Positions 1-8,343 of a stretch of DNA of 64,000 bases are shown here, one piece after another (the first letter of the stretch is position 1; each line of letters begins with the position of its first letter). The notes below the pieces were generated by a model. It had not been told where the DNA came from. It did not search any database and saw only the letters and a program-made list of their open reading frames with translations. Location of the stretch: NCBI GenBank assembly GCA_024236235.1, contig JACKKV010000001.1, positions 248,001 through 312,000 of the forward strand. Direction: 5' to 3'. Origin of the DNA: Novosphingobium sp. Its GTDB lineage: Bacteria; Pseudomonadota; Alphaproteobacteria; Sphingomonadales; Sphingomonadaceae. A program made the translations under genes and the position numbers.

Positions 1-269
1 GCGCGCGCCTGACCGAACTGCTCAAGCAGGCCCAGTTCAGCCCGATGCCGTTTGAAGAACAGACCGTCTCGATCTACGCCGGCACGAACGGCTATCTCGA
101 CGCGATCCCGGTCGATGCGGTGACCCGTTACGAAGGTGAAATGCTCAGCTTCATGCGGTCCGAACATGCCGACGTGCTGAAGGACATCCGCGAATCGCAG
201 AAGTTCGAAGGCGAGGTTGCTGATCGCACCCGCGCCGCGCTTGACGCTTTCGCCAAGCAGTTCGCCTGA
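1..269 (+). CDS. atpA: ATP synthase F1 subunit alpha, C-terminal end (partial)
   Basis: Only the last 89 or so codons are in the window; the gene enters from the left edge in the frame that begins at base 3. The visible end (PMPFEEQTVSIYAGTNGYLD, then a helical tail ending DAFAKQFA) is the C-terminal helical domain of the F1 alpha subunit, which together with beta forms the alpha3beta3 catalytic head at the inner membrane. The nucleotide-binding core lies upstream, outside the window. It is followed after 27 bases by atpG, which fits the usual atpA-G-D-C order. Confidence 0.95.
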   Translation, partial: ARLTELLKQAQFSPMPFEEQTVSIYAGTNGYLDAIPVDAVTRYEGEMLSFMRSEHADVLKDIRESQKFEGEVADRTRAALDAFAKQFA

Positions 270-296
270 GCCCCGACGTAACCAGAGGAAGCCTTC

Positions 297-1166
297 ATGG
301 CCTCGCTTAAGGAACTCAAGGGCCGGATCAACTCGGTCAAATCGACCCAGAAGATCACCAAGGCCAAGCAGATGGTGGCCGCGGCCAAGCTGCGCAAGGC
401 GCAGGCGGCTGCCGAAGCCGCTCGCCCCTATGCGGCTCGCCTCGCCGAAGTGATGGCTTCGCTGGCCGGCAAGGTCAGCGGGGACAGCGCGCCCAAATTG
501 CTGGCTGGCACCGGCAGTGACCAGCGCCACCTGCTGGTCGTCGTCAACACGGACAAGGGTCTGTGCGGCGGTCTCAACTCGAACATCGTCAAGGAAGCCA
601 AGGCCCAGGCCCGCGCGCTGATCGCCGCAGGCAAGAGCGTGGAATTCTTCCTGGTCGGACGCAAGGGACGCGCCCCGATCAGGCGCGATTTCGCTGACCA
701 GATCGGCGGGGGCTTCGACACCAGCACCGTGCGCGATCCCGGCTTTGCCGAAGCCGAAGCGATCGCATCGGAACTGATCGCCAAGTTCGAATCCGGTTCC
801 TTCGATGTCGCGCATCTCATCTTCGCCGAATTCAAGTCGGCGCTGGCGCAGGATCCGCTCACCCAGCAACTGATCCCCGTTCCGGCCCCCGCAACCGCCA
901 GCGAAAGCGGCGCGGTGGTCGAATATGAACCGGGCGAGGAGGAAATCCTCGAAGAATTGCTGCCCCGCTATGTGAAGACACAGATTTTCGGCGCGCTGCT
1001 GGAAATCGCCGCTTCCGAACAGGGCGCCTCGATGACCGCGATGGACAACGCCACGCGCAATGCGGGCGAACTGATCGACAAGCTGACCATCCAGTACAAC
1101 CGCAGCCGTCAGGCCGCGATCACCACCGAACTCGTTGAAATTATCGCCGGCGCCGAAGCGCTGTAA
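297..1166 (+). CDS. atpG: ATP synthase F1 subunit gamma
   Basis: A 289-residue protein of normal gamma-subunit length. The N-terminus MASLKELKGRINSVKSTQKI and the C-terminal stretch with MDNATRNAGELIDKL and the final ITTELVEIIAGAEAL are family signatures of the central rotor stalk. The two terminal helices form the coiled coil that turns inside the alpha3beta3 head and couples proton flow to ATP synthesis. The ATG has an AGAGGAAG ribosome site just upstream. It lies between atpA and atpD in the same operon, with gaps of under 30 bases. Confidence 0.97.
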   Translation: MASLKELKGRINSVKSTQKITKAKQMVAAAKLRKAQAAAEAARPYAARLAEVMASLAGKVSGDSAPKLLAGTGSDQRHLLVVVNTDKGLCGGLNSNIVKEAKAQARALIAAGKSVEFFLVGRKGRAPIRRDFADQIGGGFDTSTVRDPGFAEAEAIASELIAKFESGSFDVAHLIFAEFKSALAQDPLTQQLIPVPAPATASESGAVVEYEPGEEEILEELLPRYVKTQIFGALLEIAASEQGASMTAMDNATRNAGELIDKLTIQYNRSRQAAITTELVEIIAGAEAL

Positions 1167-1190
1167 GAGATTCTAGGCAAGGAAACGAAA

Positions 1191-2648
1191 ATGGCCACCG
1201 CACCCGTGCTTAACAAGACCACCAATGGCAAGATCAGCCAGGTCATCGGCGCCGTCGTCGACGTCACCTTCGAAGGCGAACTGCCGGCGATCCTGACCGC
1301 GCTGGAAACTGACAACAACGGCCAGAAGCTGGTCCTTGAAGTCGCCCAGCACCTCGGCGAAAACACCGTACGCACCATCGCCATGGATGGCACCGACGGC
1401 CTGACCCGCGGCCAGGCCGTGGTGAACACCGGCGCACAGATTTCCGTGCCCGTCGGCCCCAAGACGCTGGGCCGCATCATGAATGTGGTGGGCGAGCCGA
1501 TTGACGAACGCGGCCCGGTCGGGTCCGACATGCACGCCCCGATTCACGCCGAAGCCCCGCCCTTCGTTGATCAGTCGACCGAAGCGGCGATCCTCGTCAC
1601 CGGTATCAAGGTGATCGACCTGCTGGCCCCCTACGCGAAGGGCGGCAAGATTGGCCTGTTCGGCGGTGCGGGCGTCGGCAAGACCGTGCTGATCCAGGAA
1701 CTGATCAACAACATCGCCAAGGGCCACGGCGGCGTCTCGGTCTTCGCGGGCGTCGGTGAACGGACCCGCGAAGGGAACGACCTTTACCACGAATTCCTCG
1801 ATGCCGGGGTTATCGCCAAGGACGCGGACGGCAACGCCACGTCGGAAGGTTCCAAGGTGGCGCTGGTGTTCGGCCAGATGAACGAGCCCCCGGGCGCGCG
1901 TGCCCGCGTCGCCCTGTCAGGCCTGACCATGGCGGAATATTTCCGCGACCAGGAAGGCCAGGACGTGTTGTTCTTCGTGGACAACATCTTCCGCTTCACC
2001 CAGGCTGGCGCCGAAGTGTCCGCCCTGCTTGGCCGTATTCCTTCGGCCGTTGGTTACCAGCCGACCCTGTCGACTGACATGGGCCAGCTGCAGGAACGCA
2101 TCACCTCCACCACCAAGGGTTCGATTACCTCGGTGCAGGCCATTTACGTGCCCGCCGACGACCTTACCGACCCGGCCCCTGCGACCTCCTTCGCGCACCT
2201 TGACGCGACGACCACGCTGAACCGCGCGATTTCGGAACTGGGCATCTATCCGGCGGTTGACCCGCTCGATTCCACCAGCCGCGTGCTCGAACCGCGCGTC
2301 GTGGGTACAGAGCACTACGAAACGGCCCGCAAGGTTCAGGAAACGCTGCAGAAGTACAAGAGCCTGCAGGACATCATCGCCATTCTGGGGATGGACGAAC
2401 TGTCGGAAGAGGACAAGCTGACCGTCGCCCGCGCGCGCAAGATCCAGAAATTCCTGTCGCAGCCGTTCCACGTGGCCGAAGTCTTCACCAACATCCCGGG
2501 CAAGTTCGTCCAGCTCGAAGACACGGTGAAGTCATTCAAGGCCGTGGTCGAAGGCGAATATGACCACCTGCCGGAAGACGCCTTCTACATGGTCGGCGGG
2601 ATTGACGAAGCGGTCGCCAAGGCCAAGAAGCTGGCTGAGGAAGCCTGA
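1191..2648 (+). CDS. atpD: ATP synthase F1 subunit beta
   Basis: A 485-residue catalytic subunit of the F1 head. The Walker A loop GGAGVGKTVL, the downstream GERTREGNDLYHE segment and the Walker B region (DVLFFVDNIFRF) are all intact, as is the ALLGRIPSAVGYQPTL catalytic-site segment. ATP is made from ADP and phosphate at the alpha-beta interfaces. The N-terminus is slightly extended (about 15 residues before the beta-barrel begins at GKISQVIGAVVDV), which is common in alphaproteobacteria. The fourth F1 gene, atpC, starts five bases after its stop. Confidence 0.98.
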   Translation: MATAPVLNKTTNGKISQVIGAVVDVTFEGELPAILTALETDNNGQKLVLEVAQHLGENTVRTIAMDGTDGLTRGQAVVNTGAQISVPVGPKTLGRIMNVVGEPIDERGPVGSDMHAPIHAEAPPFVDQSTEAAILVTGIKVIDLLAPYAKGGKIGLFGGAGVGKTVLIQELINNIAKGHGGVSVFAGVGERTREGNDLYHEFLDAGVIAKDADGNATSEGSKVALVFGQMNEPPGARARVALSGLTMAEYFRDQEGQDVLFFVDNIFRFTQAGAEVSALLGRIPSAVGYQPTLSTDMGQLQERITSTTKGSITSVQAIYVPADDLTDPAPATSFAHLDATTTLNRAISELGIYPAVDPLDSTSRVLEPRVVGTEHYETARKVQETLQKYKSLQDIIAILGMDELSEEDKLTVARARKIQKFLSQPFHVAEVFTNIPGKFVQLEDTVKSFKAVVEGEYDHLPEDAFYMVGGIDEAVAKAKKLAEEA

Positions 2649-2653
2649 ACATC

Positions 2654-2911
2654 ATGCCCCTCCACTTCGAACTCGTAACCCCGGCCCGGCTCGTCCGTTC
2701 GGAGGATGTCCACATGGTGGTCGTCCCCGGCACGGAAGGTGAATTCGGCGTGCTGGAAGGCCATGCGCCGTTCATGTCCACCATTCGCGACGGCGCCGTC
2801 CAGGTCTATCGCACCGAAGGCAGCCAGCCGGAGGAAATCCAGGTGCGTGGCGGCTTTGCCGAAGTGGGCGAAAACGGTCTGACGGTGCTGGCGGAGCATG
2901 TCGAAGGCTGA
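2654..2911 (+). CDS. atpC: ATP synthase F1 subunit epsilon
   Basis: An 85-residue protein containing only the N-terminal beta-sandwich of epsilon (MPLHFELVTPARLVRSEDVHM, then TEGEFGVLEGHAPFMSTI). The C-terminal two-helix inhibitory hairpin of E. coli epsilon (about 138 residues) is missing. Short epsilon subunits are common in alphaproteobacteria, where inhibition of ATP hydrolysis relies instead on the zeta protein. This is the last gene of the operon: a strong intrinsic terminator begins 28 bases after the stop. Confidence 0.95.
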   Translation: MPLHFELVTPARLVRSEDVHMVVVPGTEGEFGVLEGHAPFMSTIRDGAVQVYRTEGSQPEEIQVRGGFAEVGENGLTVLAEHVEG

Positions 2912-2938
2912 TCCGCCCGAACAGAACGGAACCGATCG

Positions 2939-2970
2939 AAAGGGCGCCCTTCGCGGCGCCCTTTTCTTTT
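2939..2970 (+). terminator. Rho-independent terminator of the atp operon
   Basis: A perfect 10-base-pair stem, AAAGGGCGCC (2939-2948) with GGCGCCCTTT (2955-2964), a six-base loop CTTCGC and a T-rich tail (TTTTCTTTT). It sits 28 bases after the atpC stop. Its position also argues that the next gene starts downstream of it (3030), not at an in-frame ATG at 2898 inside atpC. Confidence 0.9.
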
Positions 2971-3029
2971 CAACGGATCGGGGCCAGCCGGTGGTTGCCA
3001 AGGGCGAAGCAGCCCCGCCATATGGGGCC

Positions 3030-3725
3030 ATGGAACTGCAAGGCTATGCCGCAACCGACATGGCGTCGCGCCTGCCCAAGGCGCGCAAGATCGAAGCGCT
3101 GCTGGGCACGCCGCTTACCGGCAAGGCCCTGCTCGATCTTGGCGCCGGCTCGGGCATTCTCGGTACCTATTTCGCCAGTCGCGGCGCGAAAGTCACGGCG
3201 GCTGACCGCGATGACAGCCAGTTTCAGGCCGATCTGCCGTTCCAGCGCATCACCGGTCCCGGCCTGCCCTTTTCCGATGCGCATTTTGACGTCGTCATCT
3301 TCAACCATGTGCTGGAACATGTCGGCGCGGCAGCGGCACAGGCCGCCATGCTGGACGAAATTCACCGCGTACTGCGCCCGGGCGGCGTGCTCTACCTCGC
3401 GGTCCCCAACAAATGGGCGTTGATCGAACCGCATTTCCGCCTGCCCCTGCTGGGCGCGATGCCGCGCCCGCTGGCGGATTTGATGGCGCGCCGTTTCCGG
3501 GCGCGCGCGGCCTATGATTGCTATCCGCCCGGCTATGGTGCGCTGAGCGGCATGCTGGGCGCGCGCTTCGCACGGGTCGAGGATCGCTGCATGGAGGCGA
3601 TTGACTGGACCATCGCGCAGGAATTGAAAGGCCAGATGCGCTCCGCCATGCGGCTGATGCCGCGCCTTGTGCTCCGAATGCTGCGCCCGCTCTATCCCAC
3701 TTTCGTGCTGCTGGCGACGAAATAG
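3030..3725 (+). CDS. Class I SAM-dependent methyltransferase
   Basis: A 231-residue protein of the Methyltransf_11 type. Motif I (LLDLGAGSGILG) binds the SAM carboxypropyl group, an acidic residue ends the next strand (VTAADRD), and motif IV lies around FDVVIFNHVLEH followed by LRPGGVLYLAVPN. The substrate is not evident; ubiquinone-, tetrapyrrole- and sugar-methylating enzymes share this fold. I chose ATG 3030 because the frame stays open upstream into atpC but would then cross the atp terminator. It converges with fcl (five-base gap), so it may belong to the surface-glycan locus. Confidence 0.8.
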   Translation: MELQGYAATDMASRLPKARKIEALLGTPLTGKALLDLGAGSGILGTYFASRGAKVTAADRDDSQFQADLPFQRITGPGLPFSDAHFDVVIFNHVLEHVGAAAAQAAMLDEIHRVLRPGGVLYLAVPNKWALIEPHFRLPLLGAMPRPLADLMARRFRARAAYDCYPPGYGALSGMLGARFARVEDRCMEAIDWTIAQELKGQMRSAMRLMPRLVLRMLRPLYPTFVLLATK

Positions 3726-3729
3726 ACGG

Positions 3730-4692
3730 TCAGGCCGCGCGCAGGCCCGCCTGATTGTCGAGGAACCAGCGATAAGTCTGCTCCACCCCGTCGCGCAATG
3801 CGATCGACGCGGTCCAGCCCATGGCCGAAAGGCGCGAGACATCCAGCAGCTTGCGCGGCGCGCCATCCGGCTTCGTCCGATCAAACACGATCTGCCCTGC
3901 GAAGCCCGTCACCTCAGCCATGATCCCGGCAAGCTCGGCTATGGTCACATCGCGGCCCGTGCCCACATTGATGTGGCTGAGCATTGGCTCGGTCTGCGCG
4001 GCATAGCGATCCTGCGGCAGGTCCATCACGAACAGCGCGGCATCGGCCATGTCATCGACATGCAGGAATTCACGGCGCGGCGTGCCGCTGCCCCAGATCG
4101 CGACCTCGTCCGCGCCACCCTGCACCGCCTCGTGAAAGCGGCGCATCAGAGCTGGCAGCACATGCGAATTTTCCGGATGGAAATTGTCCCCCGGCCCGTA
4201 GAGATTGGTGGGCATCACGCTGCGGTAATCGGTGCCATACTGGCGGTTATAGCTTTCGCACAGCTTGATCCCGGCAATCTTGGCGATTGCATAAGGCTCG
4301 TTCGTGGGTTCCAGCACGCCCGTCAGCAGGGCCCCTTCCCGCATCGGCTGTTGCGCCATGCGCGGGTAAATGCAGGATGAGCCAAGGAACAGCAGCTGGC
4401 GCACCCCGGCCACGAACGCTTGATGAATGACGTTGCATTCCATAACCAGATTTTCATGAATGAATTCCGCCGGATAAGCGTTGTTTGCGTGAATGCCGCC
4501 CACCTTGGCGGCGGCCAGCACCACCGCGTCGGGCCTTGCATCCTGCATGAAGCTGCGCACCGCAGCCTGATCGGTCAGGTCAAGTTCGCCATGCGTGCGC
4601 GTGATCAGTTCGGCGCCGCGCGCGGCCAGCTTGCGGGCGATGGCCGAACCCGCCATGCCGCGATGGCCGGCGAGAAAGATGCGTTGCGCCAT
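3730..4692 (-). CDS. fcl: GDP-L-fucose synthase (GDP-4-keto-6-deoxymannose epimerase-reductase)
   Basis: A 320-residue extended SDR converting GDP-4-keto-6-deoxy-D-mannose to GDP-L-fucose with NADPH. The N-terminal glycine-rich motif GHRGMAGSAI, the SSCIYP serine motif and the catalytic YAIAK (Tyr-x3-Lys) are visible, as is the PTNLYGPGDNFHPENSHV segment typical of the family. The start ATG at 4692 has GGAGA at good spacing; an in-frame TTG at 4701 overlaps the gmd stop and is less likely. It lies directly after gmd and is almost certainly co-transcribed with it. Confidence 0.95.
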   Translation of the reverse strand: MAQRIFLAGHRGMAGSAIARKLAARGAELITRTHGELDLTDQAAVRSFMQDARPDAVVLAAAKVGGIHANNAYPAEFIHENLVMECNVIHQAFVAGVRQLLFLGSSCIYPRMAQQPMREGALLTGVLEPTNEPYAIAKIAGIKLCESYNRQYGTDYRSVMPTNLYGPGDNFHPENSHVLPALMRRFHEAVQGGADEVAIWGSGTPRREFLHVDDMADAALFVMDLPQDRYAAQTEPMLSHINVGTGRDVTIAELAGIMAEVTGFAGQIVFDRTKPDGAPRKLLDVSRLSAMGWTASIALRDGVEQTYRWFLDNQAGLRAA

Positions 4693-4697
4693 TGCGG

Positions 4698-5819
4698 TCA
4701 ATTCTCCAGCGAAACGGGAGAGTTGAAACCATGCGCTTTCAGCAGCGCATGGCTGCGCGCGGCATCGAGATCAGTCGCCACCATTTCGGCGCACATTTCG
4801 CGCGCGGTGATTTCCGGAACCCAGCCCAGCCGTTCCTTCGCCTTGGCCGGATCGCCCAGCAGCGTTTCCACTTCAGCCGGACGGAAATAGCGCGGATCGA
4901 CCCGCACGATCACATCGCCCGGCTTGACCGAAGCCGCAATATTGCCTTCGACCCGTTCAACCACACCGCATTCATCAACGCCCATGCCTTCGAAACGCAG
5001 GCTTATGCCCAGTTCCTGCGCGGTCCAGACAATGAATTCGCGCACCGAAAATTGCTGGCCCGTGGCGATCACGAAATCTTCCGCCTGATCCTGCTGCAGC
5101 ATCATCCACTGCATGCGCACGTAATCCTTCGCATGGCCCCAGTCGCGCAGCGCATCAAGATTGCCCATGAACAGGCAGGCTTCCAGCCCCTGGCTGATAT
5201 TGGCAAGGCCGCGCGTGATCTTGCGCGTGACGAAGGTTTCCCCCCGGCGCGGGCTTTCATGATTGAACAGAATACCGTTGCAGGCATACATGCCGTATGC
5301 CTCCCGGTAATTGACGGTGATCCAGTAAGCATAGAGTTTCGCCACCGCATAGGGCGAACGCGGATGAAACGGGGTCGTCTCGCGCTGCGGGGTTTCCTGC
5401 ACCAGCCCATAGAGTTCTGAGGTCGACGCCTGATAGAAGCGCGTCTTCTTCTCCAGCCCAAGAAACCGGATCGCTTCCAGCAGGCGCAGCGTACCGATCG
5501 CATCGACATCGGCGGTATATTCGGGCGCTTCGAAACTCACCGCCACATGGCTTTGCGCGCCAAGATTATAGACTTCATCCGGCTCCACCTCGCGCAGGAT
5601 ACGGGTGAGATTGGAGGTGTCAGTCAGATCGCCGTAATGCAGTACCAGGTCGGGCCGGGGCACATGCGGATCCTGATAGATATGATCGATCCGCTGGGTG
5701 TTGAAGGACGAGGCGCGGCGCTTGATGCCATGAACCTCATAGCCCTTGCCCAGCAGCAATTCGGCCAGATAGGAGCCGTCCTGCCCGGTAACACCGGTTA
5801 TCAATGCACGCTTCGCCAT
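4698..5819 (-). CDS. gmd: GDP-mannose 4,6-dehydratase
   Basis: A 373-residue NADP-dependent extended SDR that makes GDP-4-keto-6-deoxy-D-mannose, the precursor for fucose, rhamnose or perosamine. Visible features are GVTGQDGSYLAELLL (dinucleotide binding), the KRRASSFNTQRIDHIY segment typical of Gmd, the serine/threonine motif in YQASTSELYG, and YAVAKLYAYW (Tyr-x3-Lys). ATG 5819 starts at MAKRALITG; the frame is open for 17 more codons upstream but these are not conserved-looking. It is the first gene of a gmd-fcl operon. A CtrA-like box lies about 90 bases upstream. Confidence 0.96.
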   Translation of the reverse strand: MAKRALITGVTGQDGSYLAELLLGKGYEVHGIKRRASSFNTQRIDHIYQDPHVPRPDLVLHYGDLTDTSNLTRILREVEPDEVYNLGAQSHVAVSFEAPEYTADVDAIGTLRLLEAIRFLGLEKKTRFYQASTSELYGLVQETPQRETTPFHPRSPYAVAKLYAYWITVNYREAYGMYACNGILFNHESPRRGETFVTRKITRGLANISQGLEACLFMGNLDALRDWGHAKDYVRMQWMMLQQDQAEDFVIATGQQFSVREFIVWTAQELGISLRFEGMGVDECGVVERVEGNIAASVKPGDVIVRVDPRYFRPAEVETLLGDPAKAKERLGWVPEITAREMCAEMVATDLDAARSHALLKAHGFNSPVSLEN

Positions 5820-5903
5820 AATGTTCCCGCCATATGTTCCCAACGGAACGGCGCCGCCAACTGGCCGCACCCCTCGATCATCCCCCCGGCTATTCCACCA
5901 AAC

Positions 5904-5922
5904 ATGGTTAAGGAACAGCTAA
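5904..5922 (-). promoter_or_regulatory. CtrA-like box upstream of gmd
   Basis: On the gmd coding strand this reads TTAG-N7-TTAACCAT. TTAACCAT is the extended alphaproteobacterial CtrA half-site and the pair matches the TTAA-N7-TTAA consensus at seven of eight positions. It ends 85 bases upstream of the gmd start. The ccrM promoter holds a very similar element at about the same distance and orientation. Binding itself is inferred. Confidence 0.45.
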
Positions 5923-5948
5923 GGCGGCCAGTTTTGCACATGCCGGGC

Positions 5949-5961
5949 CGGGTTAAACCCG
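5949..5961. repeat. Palindrome in the HNH-gmd intergenic region
   Basis: A perfect inverted repeat CGGGTT-A-AACCCG. It lies just after the stop of the small HNH gene and 130 bases upstream of gmd. There is no T-tract on either side, so it looks more like a protein-binding site than a terminator. Confidence 0.35.
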
Positions 5962-5963
5962 CA

Positions 5964-6242
5964 TCAGCGCGGCTTGTGCGTGGCGGCGTGGAAATCGGGC
6001 GGTTTGTTCGCGACCCAACCGATGAAGCGGGCAACCTCGGGATGGGCACGCACCGCGTCCGCATCGGCCCCCATCCGGGCGAGTTGCGAATTGGTGAAAT
6101 GCGCATGAATCGTGCGATGGCAAATCGGGTGCACCGCCACGCGGATACGCCCGCGCTTCTGCCGCGGCACCGGGTGATGCCATTCGATCAGCGTGGCCAT
6201 GGGCCGCGCGCACAGCCAGCAGCAGTCTGCCTCAGGCGGCAT
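5964..6242 (-). CDS. Small HNH nuclease-like protein
   Basis: A 92-residue protein with a zinc-ribbon/HNH pattern: CCWLCARP gives a Cys-x2-Cys knuckle, followed by the EWHHPVPRQKRGR histidine pair and HPICHRTIHAHF, which supplies the second metal-binding Cys/His group. This is the treble-clef arrangement of HNH proteins, but the substrate is unknown and no partner nuclease or modification gene adjoins it. Its start overlaps the stop of the upstream DMT transporter by 11 bases, so the two are probably co-transcribed. It may be a DNA repair or RNA-binding protein rather than a restriction enzyme. Confidence 0.7.
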   Translation of the reverse strand: MPPEADCCWLCARPMATLIEWHHPVPRQKRGRIRVAVHPICHRTIHAHFTNSQLARMGADADAVRAHPEVARFIGWVANKPPDFHAATHKPR

Positions 6243-7197
6243 CAGTCTGGGCCAGATCCGTTGCGCGGCCTTCGCGCCACAGGATGAGCCCTGCGGAAAC
6301 GATCAGCGCCGCGCCCACCAGGCTAAGCGCATCCGGCCAGTCCCCGAACAGGATGAGCCCGAGCATCAGCGAGATCAGAAACTGGATGTAAGTCATGGGC
6401 GCGATCAGCGCCGCGCCCGCGCGCGTGGTCGCAGTATAGACCAGCCAGTGACCGGTCGTGGCGGTAAAGGCCACAATCGCGCAACGAATGACCACAGACA
6501 CGGGCGGCCAGCTTAATTCGACCCCGCCCACTCCGAGGCTGGCGCACACCATTGTCGCCAGGATTAACAGGCTCGCGCCGACAGCCGAGGAATAGAATTG
6601 CATGGCAAGGCCGCTGGCCAGATTCGCACCGATGCGGTTGCCGATAATCAGCATGCTGACGCCCATGGCCGCCAGCAGCGGCAGGACGATCGCCCACCCA
6701 TAGAGGGCGAAATTGGGACGAACGACGAGCAGCACGCCACAAAAAGCGATGCAGATCGCAATCCAGGTCGCCTTGCGGACCGGTTCGCGCAACACGACCG
6801 CCGCCAGAAGAGAAGTGAGCATCGGGCTGGCAAATAGGATGGCAGTCGCTTCGGCCATGGGCAAAAGAAACAGAGCCGAAAAGAATGCCCCCGTTCCCAG
6901 GGCAATGCCGCTGCCGCGCAGCAGCTGAACTCCCGGGCGCGGCATCCGCAAGGCCCCCGCGCCTTCCTTCATGACGAGCAGCACCCCGAGCACGGCGGTG
7001 GCGATTGCAAAGCGCAGCGATCCGGCCGCCAGCGCCGACCATTGGCCCGACATGGTCTTGATAACGGCATCGCCGAACGAGAAGGTGCTGAAACCGCATG
7101 CGGCAATCAGCAGGCCCTGGCGCTCGGTCGATCTCACAGGCTCATCCTTCTGGTCAGAGCGCTGCCCATAACCGAAACTTTCACTGAAACCAGCCAT
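6232..7197 (-). CDS. DMT-family transporter (EamA, RhaT/RarD type)
   Basis: A 321-residue integral membrane protein with about ten hydrophobic segments in two EamA halves, for example AMGVSMLIIGNRIG near the middle and LISLMLGLILFGDWPDALSLVGAALIV at the end, the latter being the usual end of the second repeat. Members move small metabolites such as amino acids or nucleotide precursors out of or into the cell; the substrate cannot be read from sequence. About 30 polar residues precede the first helix. It is transcribed away from the glycosyltransferase at 7318 across a 120-base divergent promoter region. Confidence 0.85.
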   Translation of the reverse strand: MAGFSESFGYGQRSDQKDEPVRSTERQGLLIAACGFSTFSFGDAVIKTMSGQWSALAAGSLRFAIATAVLGVLLVMKEGAGALRMPRPGVQLLRGSGIALGTGAFFSALFLLPMAEATAILFASPMLTSLLAAVVLREPVRKATWIAICIAFCGVLLVVRPNFALYGWAIVLPLLAAMGVSMLIIGNRIGANLASGLAMQFYSSAVGASLLILATMVCASLGVGGVELSWPPVSVVIRCAIVAFTATTGHWLVYTATTRAGAALIAPMTYIQFLISLMLGLILFGDWPDALSLVGAALIVSAGLILWREGRATDLAQTDAA

Positions 7198-7246
7198 TTC
7201 GCGGCTGCACTGGCTGTGCGCGGGTGCAATTATGCTTTACCAATCG

Positions 7247-7264
7247 TTAAAGCATCATGCTTAA
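7247..7264. repeat. Inverted repeat in the divergent transporter/glycosyltransferase promoter
   Basis: TTAA-N10-TTAA enclosing AAGCAT-C-ATGCTT (7250-7262). A second, overlapping inverted repeat, GCTTTA...TAAAGC, spans 7234-7253. Both lie between two divergently transcribed genes, where a shared operator would be expected. No regulator can be named. Confidence 0.35.
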
Positions 7265-7317
7265 CACCGGCAGGGAAGCCGCAGGCATTCCGTTTTCTGC
7301 GCGCTTCATGGGGGCCC

Positions 7318-8343
7318 ATGACCAAACTCATCATCCAGATACCCTGCTTCAACGAAGCGGACACGCTGCCCGAAACACTGGCCGCCCTGCCGCGCCGGAT
7401 CGATGGCATCGCCATGATCGAATATCTGGTGATCGATGACGGGAGCAAGGACGACACCAGCGGTATCGCGCGGCGCCTGGGTGTGCATCATATCGTGCGC
7501 CATCGGCGCAATCGCGGGCTGGCCGCAGCATTCCAGAGCGGGGTCGATGCGGCACTGCGTGCGGGTGCGGATATCATCGTCAACACCGATGGCGATGGCC
7601 AGTATGCGGGCGAGGATATCGCCAGCCTTGTCGCGCCGATCATCGCCGGCCAGGCGGATATCGTGATCGGCGATCGCGGCGTTGCGCAGAATGAGCATAT
7701 GGGACCGTTCAAGCGGCGTTTGCAACGCTTCGGCAGCTTCGTGGTACGCAAGCTTTCGCGCACTGCGGTTACGGACGCGGTCAGCGGTTTTCGCGCCATC
7801 AGCCGCGAAGCGGCCCGGCGGCTGATCATCACCACCGAATTCAGTTACACCACTGACATGCTGATCCAGGCCGGGCGCAAACGCCTCGCCATCGCCAGCG
7901 TGCCGGTGCGCACGAACATGACGCGACGCCCCTCGCGCCTGTTCCGTTCCGTCCCGCAGTTCATCATCAACACCGGCATCACCATGGCGCGGGCCTATAC
8001 GATGTATAATCCGCTGCGCGCGTTCGTGGGGGCGGGTCTGCTGATTGCCCTGTGCGGGATGGTCCCGATTCTGCGCTTTCTGGTGCTGTGGAGCATGGAT
8101 GCAGCGGGCGGGCACGTCCAGTCGCTGATTATCGGCGGGTCGCTGGTCACGCTGGGTACGCTGACCATCCTGCTGGGAATTCTGGCCGACCTGATCGGCG
8201 CCAATCGCAAGCTGCTCGAAGCGACGCTGGAAAAGGTTCGCCGCCTTGAAGAAATGCTGGCCGCGCATGGCAATGACATCCCCGAGATGGATGAAGAGCA
8301 TGGCGAGGCTGACAGGCCGGAAACACTGCGGAGACTCCCCTGA
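7318..8343 (+). CDS. Membrane-anchored family 2 glycosyltransferase (DPM1/GtrB type)
   Basis: A 341-residue protein. The GT-A domain begins IIQIPCFNEADTLPETL, carries the EYLVIDDGSKDDT nucleotide-binding loop and the NTDGDGQY (DxD) metal motif. Two hydrophobic segments follow (roughly residues 235-260 and 270-300), then a charged coiled-coil tail. This layout matches polyprenyl-phosphate glycosyltransferases of the dolichol-phosphate-mannose synthase type, which load a sugar onto a lipid for use by GT-C enzymes. The next gene, starting one base after its stop, is such a GT-C protein, so the two probably work as a pair. Confidence 0.85.
   Translation: MTKLIIQIPCFNEADTLPETLAALPRRIDGIAMIEYLVIDDGSKDDTSGIARRLGVHHIVRHRRNRGLAAAFQSGVDAALRAGADIIVNTDGDGQYAGEDIASLVAPIIAGQADIVIGDRGVAQNEHMGPFKRRLQRFGSFVVRKLSRTAVTDAVSGFRAISREAARRLIITTEFSYTTDMLIQAGRKRLAIASVPVRTNMTRRPSRLFRSVPQFIINTGITMARAYTMYNPLRAFVGAGLLIALCGMVPILRFLVLWSMDAAGGHVQSLIIGGSLVTLGTLTILLGILADLIGANRKLLEATLEKVRRLEEMLAAHGNDIPEMDEEHGEADRPETLRRLP

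Noticed and set aside
2898..3029. N-terminal extension of the methyltransferase back into atpC
   Set aside because: It would run through the atp terminator hairpin and encode a low-complexity start, so the ATG at 3030 was preferred.
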